A stretch of DNA of 64,000 nucleotides from Geomonas oryzae (GCF_004117875.1 NZ_RAHW01000002.1:496001-560000); one strand, 5' to 3'. Counted from the first letter of the stretch, positions 32,417-41,389 are shown. Notes: generated by a model not told the origin, from the letters alone. A program made the numbers and translations.

Positions 32417-33616
32417 TTACCGGTTCAGCAACATCTCCATCAGCTTATAGCCGGGGTCGACCTTGACGCCGGTCGCGGAGGCGGATACCTCGTCGTACCC
32501 TGCAACGCCTGCTTTCTCCTGTTCTTCACCGGCATAGATCACGAAGGGAACCGCCTCACCGGTGTGGGTCATGAGAGCTACCGGCGTGGGATGGTCTGGA
32601 GCGCAGAGGATGCGGTACGCGCCGTACTGCTTCACACCTTCCAGTACCGGGCCGACGATCTTCTCGTCGAAGAGTTCGATCGCCTTGATCTTGTCCGCGA
32701 GCTTGCCGGAGTGCGACGCCTCGTCGGGCGCCTCGACGTGCACGAACACGAAATCGCGCTCCTTGAGCGCCTCGACCGCGGCCTGGGCCTTGCCGTCGAA
32801 GTTGGTGTCCAGGTAGCCGGTCGCCCCGGGGACGTTGATGATGTCGAGGCCTGCGTAGACGCCGATCCCCTTGATGAGGTCGACGGCCGAGATCACCGCG
32901 CCGGAGAGGCCGAAGCGGGTGGTGAACTTGTCCATGGCGGGCGCCTTGCCGTGCCCCCAGAGCCAGATCGAGTTGGCGGGAGTCTCACCCTTCTCGGCGC
33001 GGCGCTTGTACTGCGGGTGGTTGTGGAAGACCATCTGCGCTGCGTTCATCAGGTAGATGAGGCGGTCGCTCCCCTCTCCCACCGGCATGTAGCCGGTGAT
33101 GTCCTGGCCCGAGATGTCGTGCGGCGGGGTCATCTTGATCTGCGTCTTGCCGCCGTGCCACACCATGAGGTGACGGTAGCTGACGCCGGGGTGGAAGGAG
33201 AACTCCTCGCTGCCCAGATGGCGCTGCAGCTCCTCCACCAGCTCGCGGCCGTCCGCGGTGGAGATGTGCCCGGCGGAGTAATCCTCCATGATCAGCTTCC
33301 CGCCGCGCGGCTCCAGGTGCACCAGGTTGAGACGGAAGGCGACGTCGTCCGGCCCGAGGGATACCCCCATGCTCGCCGCCTCGAGAGGGGAGCGGCCGGT
33401 GTAGCAGTCGACCGGGTTGTAGCCGAACATGGCGAGGTTGGCCACGTCGGAGCCGGGGGGATACCCTTCAGGCACGGTCTGCGCGAGCCCGAGCGTTCCC
33501 CTTTTGGCCATGAAATCCATGTTGGGGGTCTTTGCCGCCTGCAGCGGCGTTTTTCCTTCCAGTGCACCGACCGGGTGATCCGACATCCCGTCGCCAAGCA
33601 ATACCACGTACTTCAT
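32417..33616 (-). CDS. ApgM-like cofactor-independent phosphoglycerate mutase / proposed homoserine kinase
   Basis: A 399-residue alkaline-phosphatase-superfamily metalloenzyme of the archaeal-type iPGM group. Metal and catalytic motifs: LLGDGMSD at the N-terminus, TPNMDFMAKRG, GYNPVDCYTGRSPLEA (residue 75 region, with the candidate nucleophile near there), HVEAPDEASHSG (near 275) and CAPDHPTP (near 330). Some close bacterial relatives (TIGR02535) were proposed to be homoserine kinases when next to threonine genes. No such genes are adjacent here, so the substrate is open. Start at 33616 with AAAGGG upstream. Confidence 0.82.
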   Translation of the reverse strand: MKYVVLLGDGMSDHPVGALEGKTPLQAAKTPNMDFMAKRGTLGLAQTVPEGYPPGSDVANLAMFGYNPVDCYTGRSPLEAASMGVSLGPDDVAFRLNLVHLEPRGGKLIMEDYSAGHISTADGRELVEELQRHLGSEEFSFHPGVSYRHLMVWHGGKTQIKMTPPHDISGQDITGYMPVGEGSDRLIYLMNAAQMVFHNHPQYKRRAEKGETPANSIWLWGHGKAPAMDKFTTRFGLSGAVISAVDLIKGIGVYAGLDIINVPGATGYLDTNFDGKAQAAVEALKERDFVFVHVEAPDEASHSGKLADKIKAIELFDEKIVGPVLEGVKQYGAYRILCAPDHPTPVALMTHTGEAVPFVIYAGEEQEKAGVAGYDEVSASATGVKVDPGYKLMEMLLNR

Positions 33617-33619
33617 AGC

Positions 33620-33772
33620 AGTTACCCTTTTTATCGTTTTTATTTTTTCAGCCAAAGACGGACTTTGTGGACATGGTGGACCTTATGGATCTGGTGGACA
33701 ACGGGAAGTTACTCCCTTTACTCCTCCGTGCCCTCTGTGTACCTCTGCGACCTCTGTGTTCCGGGTTTCGCC
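33620..33772. other. xerD-apgM spacer with decayed short repeats
   Basis: The 150-bp gap has an AT stretch, then repeated TGGACNTGGTGGAC-like words, then CCTCTGTGTACCTCTGCGAC with a second CCTCTGTG. The CTCTGTG vocabulary is shared with 10515-10600. I see no gene. Confidence 0.5.
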
Positions 33773-34651
33773 TCATCCCCTGGGATGGATCTTCTCGTGC
33801 AGCCTCTTGAGCCTTTCCCGCGTCACGTGGGTGTAGATCTGGGTGCTGGAGAGGTCGGCGTGACCGAGCATGATCTGCACGCTCCTCAGATCGGCACCGT
33901 TCTCCAAAAGGTGCGTGGCGAAGGAGTGCCGCAGGGTGTGCGGCGAGATCGCACTTCGCACCCCGGCCTGGAGCGCCCTCTTCTTGATGATGTTCCAGAA
34001 GGCCTGCCGGGTCATCCCCTCGCCCAGACGGCTTATGAAAAGAAGGGGCGAACTCTTCTGTTTCAATAGCTCCTGGCGCGCCTGGCCTAGGTACTCGCGC
34101 ACATGCCGGCATGCGCTCTCCCCCATCGGCACCAGACGCTCCTTGTCCCCTTTTCCAACCGTCATCAGGTAGCCGGCGGAGATGTTGACGTCGCTCGCCT
34201 TCAACCCCACCAGTTCGGAAACCCTGAGCCCGGTAGCATAGAGAAGCTCAAGCATCGCCTTGTCGCGCAGTTCGATGGCGCCGGTGTCCAGGGGGGCGGC
34301 GAGGAGCGCCTCCACCTCGCGGGCGCTCAGAACCGCCGGGAGCTTCTTCACCCCCTTGGGAGCCTCGATGATGGCGGTCGGGTTCGTCTCGCAGTAACCT
34401 TCGCGGACCAGGAAGCGGTGCAGCATCCTGAGCGCCGAAAGGGCCCTCGCCCGGCTTCGCGGCGCGATCCCCTCCCCTTTGAGCCTCGTGAGGTACCCGG
34501 TCACGTCGCTTGGGCGGATGTCGCCGGGTTCCCGGTTGCCCAGGTGGGAGAGGTACCGCGTGAGGTCGCGGCTGTACGCCGCCACCGTGTTCGCCGCCGC
34601 CCCCTTCTCCACCAGGAGGTAGTGCAGGAAGAGGTCCAGGTAGCGGTCCAC
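33773..34651 (-). CDS. xerD: Tyrosine recombinase XerD
   Basis: A 292-residue site-specific recombinase that resolves chromosome dimers at dif with XerC. The N-terminal SAM-like core-binding domain (about 1-85) is followed by the catalytic domain, with Arg in ATGLRVSELVGL, Lys in VGKGDKERLVP, HxxR in PHTLRHSFATHLL, LGHADLSSTQIYTHV (His, and Tyr nucleophile) and a typical KRLHEKIHPRG tail. It starts with a GTG sharing one base with the glnD TAG stop, so translation is coupled. No dif site is recognised in the window. Confidence 0.94.
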   Translation of the reverse strand: MDRYLDLFLHYLLVEKGAAANTVAAYSRDLTRYLSHLGNREPGDIRPSDVTGYLTRLKGEGIAPRSRARALSALRMLHRFLVREGYCETNPTAIIEAPKGVKKLPAVLSAREVEALLAAPLDTGAIELRDKAMLELLYATGLRVSELVGLKASDVNISAGYLMTVGKGDKERLVPMGESACRHVREYLGQARQELLKQKSSPLLFISRLGEGMTRQAFWNIIKKRALQAGVRSAISPHTLRHSFATHLLENGADLRSVQIMLGHADLSSTQIYTHVTRERLKRLHEKIHPRG

Positions 34652-37335
34652 TAGCCGTCAACCGCCTCCAGGAGCTCCTTGCGGATCTCCTCGAGCTTCG
34701 CCGGGTCCGAGATCTTGTGGCCGAAGATGTCCTTCACGTAGAAGACGTCGGCGACCTGGTCCACCTTGGTGGAGATCTTGGAGACGCCGATGTAAAGCCC
34801 CAGGCGCGTCAGCGTACTGGTGATGCTGTACAAAAGCCCCACTTTGTCGTGGGCGTAGATGTCGATGACCGTGTAATCGGAGGAGACCTCGTTGTCGATC
34901 TCCACGCGCGCCGGCATGGTCGGCTTCGCCTTCTCGGTGAGGATGCTCGGGCGATGCCGTTTAGCCACAAGCTGCCCGACCCGGACCTTCCCTTCCAGCA
35001 CCTGCCGCAGATCGGACTCGAAGCGTGCCCAGCGGTTCTCCTCGGTGATCACGAACCCCTGCGGCGAGTTGACCTGCAGGATGTCCAGCACCTTCTCGTT
35101 CGTGTTGGTGTGGATCTGCGCGCCGAGGATGTTCATGCCGTTGGCGGCCATCACGCCGGTGATCATCGAGAAAAGGCCGGGGACGTCGTAAGTGCAGACC
35201 GTGCAGTTGGTGAATCCCTTCTCCACCTCGTGCGACAGCTTGAGCACCAGCTGCTTCTTGGGCATCTCCAGCAGGATGCGCACATGCCCGGCGATGAGCT
35301 CGGGGGTGTAGGAAAGCAGGTGCCGCGTGGAGAGCGCCTGCAGCTCGTCCTTGATGAGCTGTCCCGGATAGTCGTCGGCAAGAAGATCGAATATGGTCCT
35401 CTTGACGCGGCGCACGCGTTCCCCGGACGCCTCCAGCTTGAAGTCCCCGCGCTCCAGCACCGTGAACGCCTTCTCGTAGAGTTCCTGCAGCAAAAGCGCC
35501 TTCCACTCGGTCCAGACCTCGGGCCCCACGGCCTTAATGTCGGCGTAGGTGAGGAGGTAGAGCATCTTTAAGTTCTCGCTCTTTTCCATCTGGCGCGCGA
35601 ACTGGATGATCATGCGCTCGTCGTGCAGGTCGCGGCGCTGGGCGATGTGGGCCAAAAGGAGATGCTGACGCACCAGGAACTGCAGCCGTTCCGAATCTTC
35701 CTTGATGAGCCCCATGCGCCGGGCGATGGTCTTCGTGAGTTCGGCACCGATCTCAGCGTGTCCTCCCCCTCCCCCTTTCCCGATGTCGTGGAACAGGACG
35801 GCCAGGAGCAAAAGCCAGCGCTTGTCGATCTCCATGGCGAGCTGGGTCAGAAGCGGCAGGGTGTCCTTGTGCTCGCCGCGCCACAGCTTCGCGATCTCCT
35901 CGACGGCGAACAGGGTGTGGGTGTCGACCGTATAGATGTGGTAGACGTCGTGCTGCACCTTGCAGTAGATGCGCTCGAACTCCGGGATGAAGCGGTTTAA
36001 AAAGCCCAGGTGGTGCATCTGCTGCAGGGTGTCGTAGACCTTCTTCTCGGACTGCAGGATGTTGATGAAAGAGGCGTTTACCTCTTTGGAGCGGCGGAAC
36101 TTGTCGTTGACGAGGTCGAGGTTGTTCCTGATCAGGGTCTTCGTGGCGAGTCCGAGTGCCACCCCCTGCTTCTGGGCGTGCTCGAAGATCTTGATGAGGC
36201 GGACCGGGTCCTTGGCGATCACGCTCTCGTCGGGGACCACGAGTTCCCCCTTCATGACGTAGAAGCCGTCGCCGACCGGCCGGCGCGTGAAGTAGCCGAG
36301 TATCTTCCGGGTGGAATCGTCGCGCTGACTGCACTTGGTGATGAGAAGCGAGCTGAAGTGTTCGACGCGGTTCGCGTGGAGGTAGAAGTCCTGCATGAAC
36401 TGCTCTACGGCGAGGGTCTTCCCCTTGTCCTCGTAGCCGAAAAAGCGCGCGATCGAGGTCTGCGCCTCGAAGGTCAACTGGTCGTTCTTGCGGCCGGCCA
36501 GGTAATGAAGCTCGTTTCTGATGCGCCAGAGATAGGAGAGCGAGCTGTAGTACATGCCGATCTCCTCTTCGGAGAGGACACCCTTCATCACCAGCTCGCG
36601 CGGCTCGTCCACCTTGTACTTGATCTTGGCGACCCACATCGCGGTGTGCAGGTCGCGCAGGCACCCCTCACCCTCCTTGATGTTGGGTTCCAGGATGTAG
36701 ACGCTCGAGCCGTACTTCTCGCGCCGCTTCCTCAACTCCTCAAGCTTCTCGCCGATGAAGGCGTCGCTTCTTTTGGCGAGCACCTGGGTCACCATCATCT
36801 TCTTCAGCTCGCCGAAGAGGTGCTCGCTGCCGGTGAGAAGGCGCGCGTCGAGAAGCGCCGTCTTCACCGTGATGTCGTTGTTCGCCATCTCGACACAGTC
36901 GGTGATGGTGCGCACCGAGTAGCCGACGTCCAGGCGCAGGTCCCACAGGAAGTAAAGCAGGCGGTTCGCCGCCTCCTCGACCACCTTGGACTCCTTGCCG
37001 CTGTAGAGAAAGAGGAGGTCGAGATCGGAGTACGGGTTCAGTTCGCGCCGGCCGTACCCCCCGACGGCGACCAGGGCCAACTGACCGCTTTTGTGCATCT
37101 GCAGGTCGTCCGAGAGCGCGGTGAAAAGCCGCGTCACCAGGGCGTCGGTCATCGCCGTTATCGACTGCACCACGGAAATGCCGTCCTCACCCTCCCGGTG
37201 CGAACGCTTGGACTCCTCCCGGAAATGCTCCAAGAACTCGCGCGCTGCCGCAAGGTAGGCGCCGCGCTTCTCCTCGAAGCTCTTGCCGTCTCCCTTCATC
37301 GACTCCGAGAGGTATGCGTTTATGTTGAGGCGCAT
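34651..37335 (-). CDS. glnD: [Protein-PII] uridylyltransferase / uridylyl-removing enzyme
   Basis: An 894-residue bifunctional nitrogen sensor that adds UMP to PII when glutamine is low and removes it when glutamine is high. Domains: nucleotidyltransferase (near residue 95, VGGYGRRELNPYSDLDLLFL), a helical GlnE-like part, HD hydrolase (near 510, LLAVLFHDIGKG), and two C-terminal ACT domains (from about 690, CTVCTYDVPGLFSMITGVMA; near 800, YTVIDIYAHDKVGLLYSITS). Its ATG overlaps the stop of the FXD-domain gene (TGATG). PII and glnA are not in this window. Confidence 0.97.
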   Translation of the reverse strand: MRLNINAYLSESMKGDGKSFEEKRGAYLAAAREFLEHFREESKRSHREGEDGISVVQSITAMTDALVTRLFTALSDDLQMHKSGQLALVAVGGYGRRELNPYSDLDLLFLYSGKESKVVEEAANRLLYFLWDLRLDVGYSVRTITDCVEMANNDITVKTALLDARLLTGSEHLFGELKKMMVTQVLAKRSDAFIGEKLEELRKRREKYGSSVYILEPNIKEGEGCLRDLHTAMWVAKIKYKVDEPRELVMKGVLSEEEIGMYYSSLSYLWRIRNELHYLAGRKNDQLTFEAQTSIARFFGYEDKGKTLAVEQFMQDFYLHANRVEHFSSLLITKCSQRDDSTRKILGYFTRRPVGDGFYVMKGELVVPDESVIAKDPVRLIKIFEHAQKQGVALGLATKTLIRNNLDLVNDKFRRSKEVNASFINILQSEKKVYDTLQQMHHLGFLNRFIPEFERIYCKVQHDVYHIYTVDTHTLFAVEEIAKLWRGEHKDTLPLLTQLAMEIDKRWLLLLAVLFHDIGKGGGGGHAEIGAELTKTIARRMGLIKEDSERLQFLVRQHLLLAHIAQRRDLHDERMIIQFARQMEKSENLKMLYLLTYADIKAVGPEVWTEWKALLLQELYEKAFTVLERGDFKLEASGERVRRVKRTIFDLLADDYPGQLIKDELQALSTRHLLSYTPELIAGHVRILLEMPKKQLVLKLSHEVEKGFTNCTVCTYDVPGLFSMITGVMAANGMNILGAQIHTNTNEKVLDILQVNSPQGFVITEENRWARFESDLRQVLEGKVRVGQLVAKRHRPSILTEKAKPTMPARVEIDNEVSSDYTVIDIYAHDKVGLLYSITSTLTRLGLYIGVSKISTKVDQVADVFYVKDIFGHKISDPAKLEEIRKELLEAVDG

Positions 37336-37550
37336 CACTCTTCCTTGGCGATGCGGACCACTTGGAGGACGCCTGGAAACGCCTCGATATCCGCCTCGGG
37401 GATATTCTGGGTGTCGCCGATGACGCCTATGATGACCCGGTTTGCTCCGGTGGACTGGTGGATGTCGAAACCGCGTTCGATGAGGTACGACTTGATCTCT
37501 TCCTGGGCCCTTTCGTCGGCCGTTTTGCGCATTACGATCAGCACCTGCAA
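37335..37550 (-). CDS. Stand-alone DAHP-synthase-type ferredoxin-like (FXD) domain protein
   Basis: A 71-residue protein. MQVLIVMRKTADERAQEEIK, then LIERGFDIHQSTGANRVIIG and VIGDTQNIP, then IEAFPGVLQVVRI, matches the N-terminal ferredoxin-like regulatory domain of type I-beta DAHP synthases. There the domain carries aromatic amino acid feedback. Here it is not joined to a catalytic barrel. It sits 8 bp after the chorismate mutase gene and overlaps glnD by translational coupling. It may be a free regulatory subunit of a DAHP synthase or chorismate mutase. The family call is from motif resemblance. Confidence 0.75.
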   Translation of the reverse strand: MQVLIVMRKTADERAQEEIKSYLIERGFDIHQSTGANRVIIGVIGDTQNIPEADIEAFPGVLQVVRIAKEE

Positions 37551-37558
37551 ACCTCCCT

Positions 37559-37834
37559 TTAGTGTTCGCCCCGGGTCATGATCCTTTCCAGGCGACGCGA
37601 CTCGTCGATCACCCTCTCGAAGAGGCGCACGATGGCCTGGTCGTCCAGGGGGCCGTCGTTCTCCGCCGTCATGCGGGAGAAGATCCGCTTCTCCCTGGCG
37701 GGGTCGTAGACCGGCAGATCGAGCCCCTTCTTGATCTCCCCTATCTGCAGGGCAAGTGAGGCGCGCTCGTTGAAGATGCGCAACAGTTCGCTGTCCAGTC
37801 GGTCGATACGGTCCCTGATGTCGTCTATGGTCAT
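37559..37834 (-). CDS. Chorismate mutase, AroQ class
   Basis: A 91-residue all-helical AroQ-type mutase converting chorismate to prephenate. Active-site pattern: R in IRDRIDRLDSELLRIFNERA, the second Arg in that helix, K in IGEIKKGLDLPVYDPARE, then a C-terminal RLFERVIDESRRLE helix with the late Glu. It is a single domain with no dehydratase or dehydrogenase fusion. It starts 7 bp after nadB and is followed by the FXD-domain gene. Confidence 0.92.
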   Translation of the reverse strand: MTIDDIRDRIDRLDSELLRIFNERASLALQIGEIKKGLDLPVYDPAREKRIFSRMTAENDGPLDDQAIVRLFERVIDESRRLERIMTRGEH

Positions 37835-37841
37835 GGCGGCC

Positions 37842-39437
37842 TCAGAACTTCTTCTTGATGTAGGTGTCGCGTTTCCAGTTCACGTCGTCGACACCGGGAT
37901 AGTCGATGTTGTAGTTCAGGCCGCGCGACTCCTTCCTCATCTGCGCGCAGGCGACGATCAACTGGGCCACGGTGGCGATGTTCCTAAGCTCGATGAGATC
38001 GGAGGTGACGATGAAGTTCCAGTAGTACTCCTCGATCTCGTCCTGGATGAGTTCGATGCGGCGCATGGCGCGCGCAAGGCGCTTGTCGCTTCTGACGATG
38101 CCGACGTAATTCCACATGAAGCGACGGATCTCGTCCCAGTTCTGGGAAACCACCACCATCTCGTCCGAGTTGGTCGCGGTACCGGCATCCCACTCGGGGA
38201 TCTGGGGGAAGCTGAACTCGCCGTCTTTAAGGACCTGTACCGCGTGCTTGTAGGCGCGCCCCGCGTAGACGGCGGCCTCGAGAAGCGAGTTGCTCGCCAG
38301 ACGGTTGCCGCCGTGCAGGCCGGTGAAGGCGACCTCGCCGATGGCGTAGAGGTGCTTTATGTCGGTCTCGGCGTTCTTGTCCACCGCGACGCCGCCGCAG
38401 AGGTAATGAGCCGCCGGGACGACCGGGATCATATCCTTGGTCATGTCGATGCCGTACTCGAGGCAGGTCTGGTAGATGTTGGGGAAACGCGAGGTGATGT
38501 ACTCGGCGCCGCGGTGCGTGATGTCGAGGTAGACGCAGTCGTCGCCGTAGGTCTTCATCTCGTTGTCGATGGCGCGGGCCACGATGTCGCGCGGCGCGAG
38601 GTCTTTCAGGTGGTGGTACTTCTCCATGAAGGCGGTGCCGTCACGGCGCTTGAGGATGGCACCCTCGCCGCGCACCGCCTCGGAGATGAGGAAGGAACGG
38701 GCGTTCGGATGGTAAAGCGTGGTCGGATGGAACTGCATGAATTCCATGTTGGAGATGGTCGCCCCGGCGCGGTAGGCCATGGCGACGCCGTCGCCGGTGG
38801 CGACGTCGGGGTTGCAGGTGTAGAGGTAGACCTTGCCCGCGCCGCCCGAGGCAAGAAGCGTGATGCGCGCCGTGAAGGTCCTAACCTCGCCGCTCTTTCT
38901 GTCCAGCACGTGAGCGCCCAGGCAGCGGTTTTCCTCGAGGTTCTTCTTGAGCACCTTCGCCTCGGTGACGAGATCGATAGCGATGTGGTCCTCGTAGATG
39001 GTGATGTTGTCGTGCTTCAAAACAGCCTGCACCAGGGCGCGCTCGATCTCGCGGCCGGTGATGTCCTCGGCGTGCAGGATGCGCCGCGCGCTGTGGCCGC
39101 CCTCGCGGGTCAGGTCGTAGGCGTCGCCGCTTTTGGTGAACTGCACCCCCCAGTCGATCAGGTTGCGGATCACCTGGGGCCCTTCCTCGACCACCAGGCG
39201 CACCACGTCCTCATGACAGACACCGGCGCCCGCGACCAACGTGTCCTGCACGTGTGCGTCGAAGGTGTCCTCCTCGGAGGATACGGTGGCGATGCCCCCC
39301 TGGGCGTAGTTGGTGGCGGATTCGGAAATGTCCTTCTTGGTGACCAGGGCGACCCTGCCGTGAGCGGCCGCCTGCAGCGCGAAGGAAAGCCCCGCGATGC
39401 CGCTGCCGATCACAAGAAAATCAGTTTTCTCTTTCAT
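37842..39437 (-). CDS. nadB: L-aspartate oxidase
   Basis: A 531-residue FAD enzyme making iminoaspartate, the first step of de novo NAD synthesis. The FAD motif is DFLVIGSGIAGLSFALQAA. Other motifs: SATNYAQGGIATV, the active-site EGGHSARRILHAED, MEFMQFHPTTLYHP and GLHGGNRLASNSLLEAAVYAGRA. In anaerobes fumarate is the likely electron acceptor. The start at 39437 follows GGGGGGAGT. It leads a tight run nadB-chorismate mutase-FXD-glnD-xerD transcribed from a strong promoter about 200 bp upstream. Confidence 0.97.
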   Translation of the reverse strand: MKEKTDFLVIGSGIAGLSFALQAAAHGRVALVTKKDISESATNYAQGGIATVSSEEDTFDAHVQDTLVAGAGVCHEDVVRLVVEEGPQVIRNLIDWGVQFTKSGDAYDLTREGGHSARRILHAEDITGREIERALVQAVLKHDNITIYEDHIAIDLVTEAKVLKKNLEENRCLGAHVLDRKSGEVRTFTARITLLASGGAGKVYLYTCNPDVATGDGVAMAYRAGATISNMEFMQFHPTTLYHPNARSFLISEAVRGEGAILKRRDGTAFMEKYHHLKDLAPRDIVARAIDNEMKTYGDDCVYLDITHRGAEYITSRFPNIYQTCLEYGIDMTKDMIPVVPAAHYLCGGVAVDKNAETDIKHLYAIGEVAFTGLHGGNRLASNSLLEAAVYAGRAYKHAVQVLKDGEFSFPQIPEWDAGTATNSDEMVVVSQNWDEIRRFMWNYVGIVRSDKRLARAMRRIELIQDEIEEYYWNFIVTSDLIELRNIATVAQLIVACAQMRKESRGLNYNIDYPGVDDVNWKRDTYIKKKF

Positions 39438-39638
39438 TACTCCCCCCATAAGCTGGATTGGGCCCACATCGGGCCCGAAGTATGAAACGAAGCCGTGCAG
39501 CAGTCGCGAGTACGTAAAGGAAAAGCTTTAGGGGGGCTGGGCGGCAACGTTGGGCCTCGTGCCCTCAAAGGAGATCGCTTCGGGTGCGTCGCGGATACCT
39601 TGCGTTCTTCGCATGAACCGGTTCTGGAAAACCCGCAA

Positions 39639-39667
39639 ATTATTGATCCCCCCAAGATTTTTGTCAA
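39639..39667 (-). promoter_or_regulatory. Strong promoter of the nadB-glnD-xerD run
   Basis: The minus strand has a perfect TTGACA, 17 bp, AATAAT. The start falls near 39632, leaving about 195 nt of leader before nadB. A GGGCCC-GATGT-GGGCCC hairpin (about 39461-39476) lies close to the ribosome site. Confidence 0.7.
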
Positions 39668-39708
39668 GACTTTTGACAGGTTATGCGTCTCTAAGGTTAG
39701 ATTAGACC

Positions 39709-39737
39709 TTGAATTATCATGCTTATTAGTCTATATA
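39709..39737 (+). promoter_or_regulatory. Probable promoter of the lytic transglycosylase gene
   Basis: TTGAAT, 17 bp, TATATA, 43 bp before the ATG. It is divergent from the nadB promoter. Confidence 0.55.
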
Positions 39738-39779
39738 TTTCGGTGGCATAATTTTCTTTCCCATTAAAAAAGGAAGCAC

Positions 39780-40394
39780 ATGCTCCATTTGTCGCACCGC
39801 ATTGCAGTGACGGCCGCCATGACGACGGCAGCCCTGTTGCTCGCCATCTCGGCGCCGGTCCGCGCCGACATATACAAGTACGAGGCTCCCGACGGCACCG
39901 TCCACTTCACCGACGCCCCGACCGACAAGCGCTTCAAGATCTTCATGCGGGACATCAAGAAGGACAAGAAGCTGCGCACGGCGTTCAAACTCCCCGGATA
40001 TGCAAGGAATCCGGCCGAGTTCGAGCCGATCATCAACTCCTGCTCGCGCGAGTACGGCGTAGACAGCTCGCTCATCAAGGCGGTGATCCACGCCGAGAGC
40101 GGCTACAACCCCACCGCGGTATCCTCCAAGGGAGCCCAGGGGCTGATGCAGCTCATGCCGAAGACCGCCCAGGGGCTCAAGGTGGCCGATTCCTTCAACC
40201 CGCAGGACAACATCCGCGGCGGGGTGCGCTATCTCAGGTTCCTTCTGGACACCTTCAAGGGGAACGAATCGCTGGCCGTCGCCGCCTACAACTGCGGCCT
40301 CAACAACGTGGCGAAGTACGGCGGCATCCCCCCCTATCCCGAGACCCAGACCTACGTGGCGAAGGTGCTCAGTTACCGCAACAACTACCGATAG
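39780..40394 (+). CDS. Lytic transglycosylase (SLT) with DUF4124 N-terminal segment
   Basis: A 204-residue exported murein lyase. The signal peptide (about 1-29, VTAAMTTAALLLAISAPVRA) is followed by a DUF4124-like segment DIYKYEAPDGTVHFTDAP and the Slt goose-type lysozyme-like domain (about 85-204). The catalytic Glu is in KAVIHAESGYNPTAVSSKGAQGLMQLMP, and the late boxes are NIRGGVRYLRFLL and AVAAYNCG. It cleaves peptidoglycan glycosidic bonds, forming anhydromuropeptides. AAGGAAGC precedes the ATG. pgsA follows 19 bp later, so they are probably co-transcribed. Confidence 0.94.
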   Translation: MLHLSHRIAVTAAMTTAALLLAISAPVRADIYKYEAPDGTVHFTDAPTDKRFKIFMRDIKKDKKLRTAFKLPGYARNPAEFEPIINSCSREYGVDSSLIKAVIHAESGYNPTAVSSKGAQGLMQLMPKTAQGLKVADSFNPQDNIRGGVRYLRFLLDTFKGNESLAVAAYNCGLNNVAKYGGIPPYPETQTYVAKVLSYRNNYR

Positions 40395-40413
40395 CGCAAA
40401 GGCAGACAAGAGC

Positions 40414-41004
40414 ATGCCCTCTACCTCAGCACAGATCATGAACCTCCCGAACATCCTCACCATGGTGCGCATCGCTGCCATTCCGCTTCTGTGCGTCCTG
40501 CTGCTTTCGCCGGAGCGGGAGAGCGGTTTCTGGGCCGCGGCCCTCTTTGCCGCCGCCTCGGTGACCGACTGGCTGGACGGCTACCTCGCCAGGAAGATGG
40601 GCATCGTCACCGTGTTCGGCAAGTTCCTCGACCCGATCGCCGACAAGCTGATCGTCATGGCCGCGCTCATCATGATCCTCCCCTTCGACCGGGTTCCCGC
40701 GTGGATGGTGCTCGTGATCCTCGGGCGCGAGATGATCATCACGGGGCTGCGCGGCATCGCCTCCACCGAGGGGATCGTGATCGCAGCGAGCAACCTCGGG
40801 AAGTTCAAAACCATCTTTCAACTGGTTGCCATCATCGGCCTGTTGCTGCACTATGACTATCACTGGTTCTTCGGCATCGATCATCCGCTGCTCGTTGTGA
40901 ACATGCACAACGTCGGCATGTTCTATCTCTGGATCGCAACCGTGATAACCATCTGGAGCGGTGTGGATTACCTGTACAAATTCGTTCGGGTGATAGCCAA
41001 ATAA
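40414..41004 (+). CDS. pgsA: CDP-diacylglycerol-glycerol-3-phosphate 3-phosphatidyltransferase
   Basis: A 196-residue integral membrane enzyme making phosphatidylglycerol phosphate. The CDP-alcohol phosphotransferase signature DWLDGYLARKMGIVTVFGKF continuing LDPIAD is complete (D-G-A-R-G-D-D spacing). Hydrophobic helices span LPNILTMVRIAAIPLLCVLLL, the middle, and FYLWIATVITIWSGVDYLY. ATG 40414 has AAAGGCA upstream; ATG 40438 (MNLPNILT) is an alternative matching the usual N-terminus. Confidence 0.96.
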   Translation: MPSTSAQIMNLPNILTMVRIAAIPLLCVLLLSPERESGFWAAALFAAASVTDWLDGYLARKMGIVTVFGKFLDPIADKLIVMAALIMILPFDRVPAWMVLVILGREMIITGLRGIASTEGIVIAASNLGKFKTIFQLVAIIGLLLHYDYHWFFGIDHPLLVVNMHNVGMFYLWIATVITIWSGVDYLYKFVRVIAK

Positions 41005-41014
41005 AAATTTCCCA

Positions 41015-41043
41015 TTGACACCGAAGAGGGAATCGGGTTATAT
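41015..41043 (+). promoter_or_regulatory. Promoter of tRNA-Cys
   Basis: Perfect TTGACA, 17-18 bp, TTATAT/TATATA, 21 bp before the mature tRNA. Confidence 0.75.
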
Positions 41044-41064
41044 ACGGGTTCCTTCGATGTACAC

Positions 41065-41139
41065 GGCGGCATGGCCAAGTGGTAAGGCAAAGGACTGCAA
41101 ATCCTTCATTCATCGGTTCAAATCCGATTGCCGCCTCCA
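41065..41139 (+). tRNA. tRNA-Cys (GCA anticodon)
   Basis: Cloverleaf is complete: acceptor GGCGGCA / TGCCGCC, anticodon stem GGACT-GCA-AATCC region with loop CTGCAAA, T arm ATCGGTTCAAATCCGAT, and encoded CCA at 41137-41139. The GCA anticodon reads UGC and UGU. Confidence 0.97.
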
Positions 41140-41144
41140 ATAAA

Positions 41145-41183
41145 GAAAAGGGCTTACGATCTCAGGTCGTAGGCCCTTTTTTC
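41145..41183 (+). terminator. Terminator after tRNA-Cys
   Basis: AAAAGGGCTTACGA and TCGTAGGCCCTTTTTT form a near-perfect 13-bp stem with a short loop. Confidence 0.92.
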
Positions 41184-41389
41184 ATTGCTGCAATTCGTGC
41201 CGTAGTGAATCCTTTCCTACTTACCGCGTTCACACCGCAACGAAGCTTCGGCCGATCTCGTTCATCCCTTCCGCCACGGAAACAGTCGGCACTCCAGCCA
41301 ACGCCCCTCGTTGCTCCAGCTCCAGCGCCCCTCCCCGACAACAGCCCCGCCTTAATGCATCTCTCGTTATTTTTGTTATATTTCCCTGT

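Noticed and set aside
33773-34651. Integrase marking a mobile island
   Set aside because: The recombinase has the XerD length and C-terminal signature, is translationally coupled to glnD, and has no attachment repeats or phage genes around it.
39438-39640. A riboswitch in the nadB leader
   Set aside because: The 195-nt leader is long but shows only a small GGGCCC hairpin. It matches no NAD or other aptamer I know.
41065-41139. tRNA-Cys as an integration site
   Set aside because: No repeat of the tRNA 3' end and no integrase follow; an ordinary terminator does.
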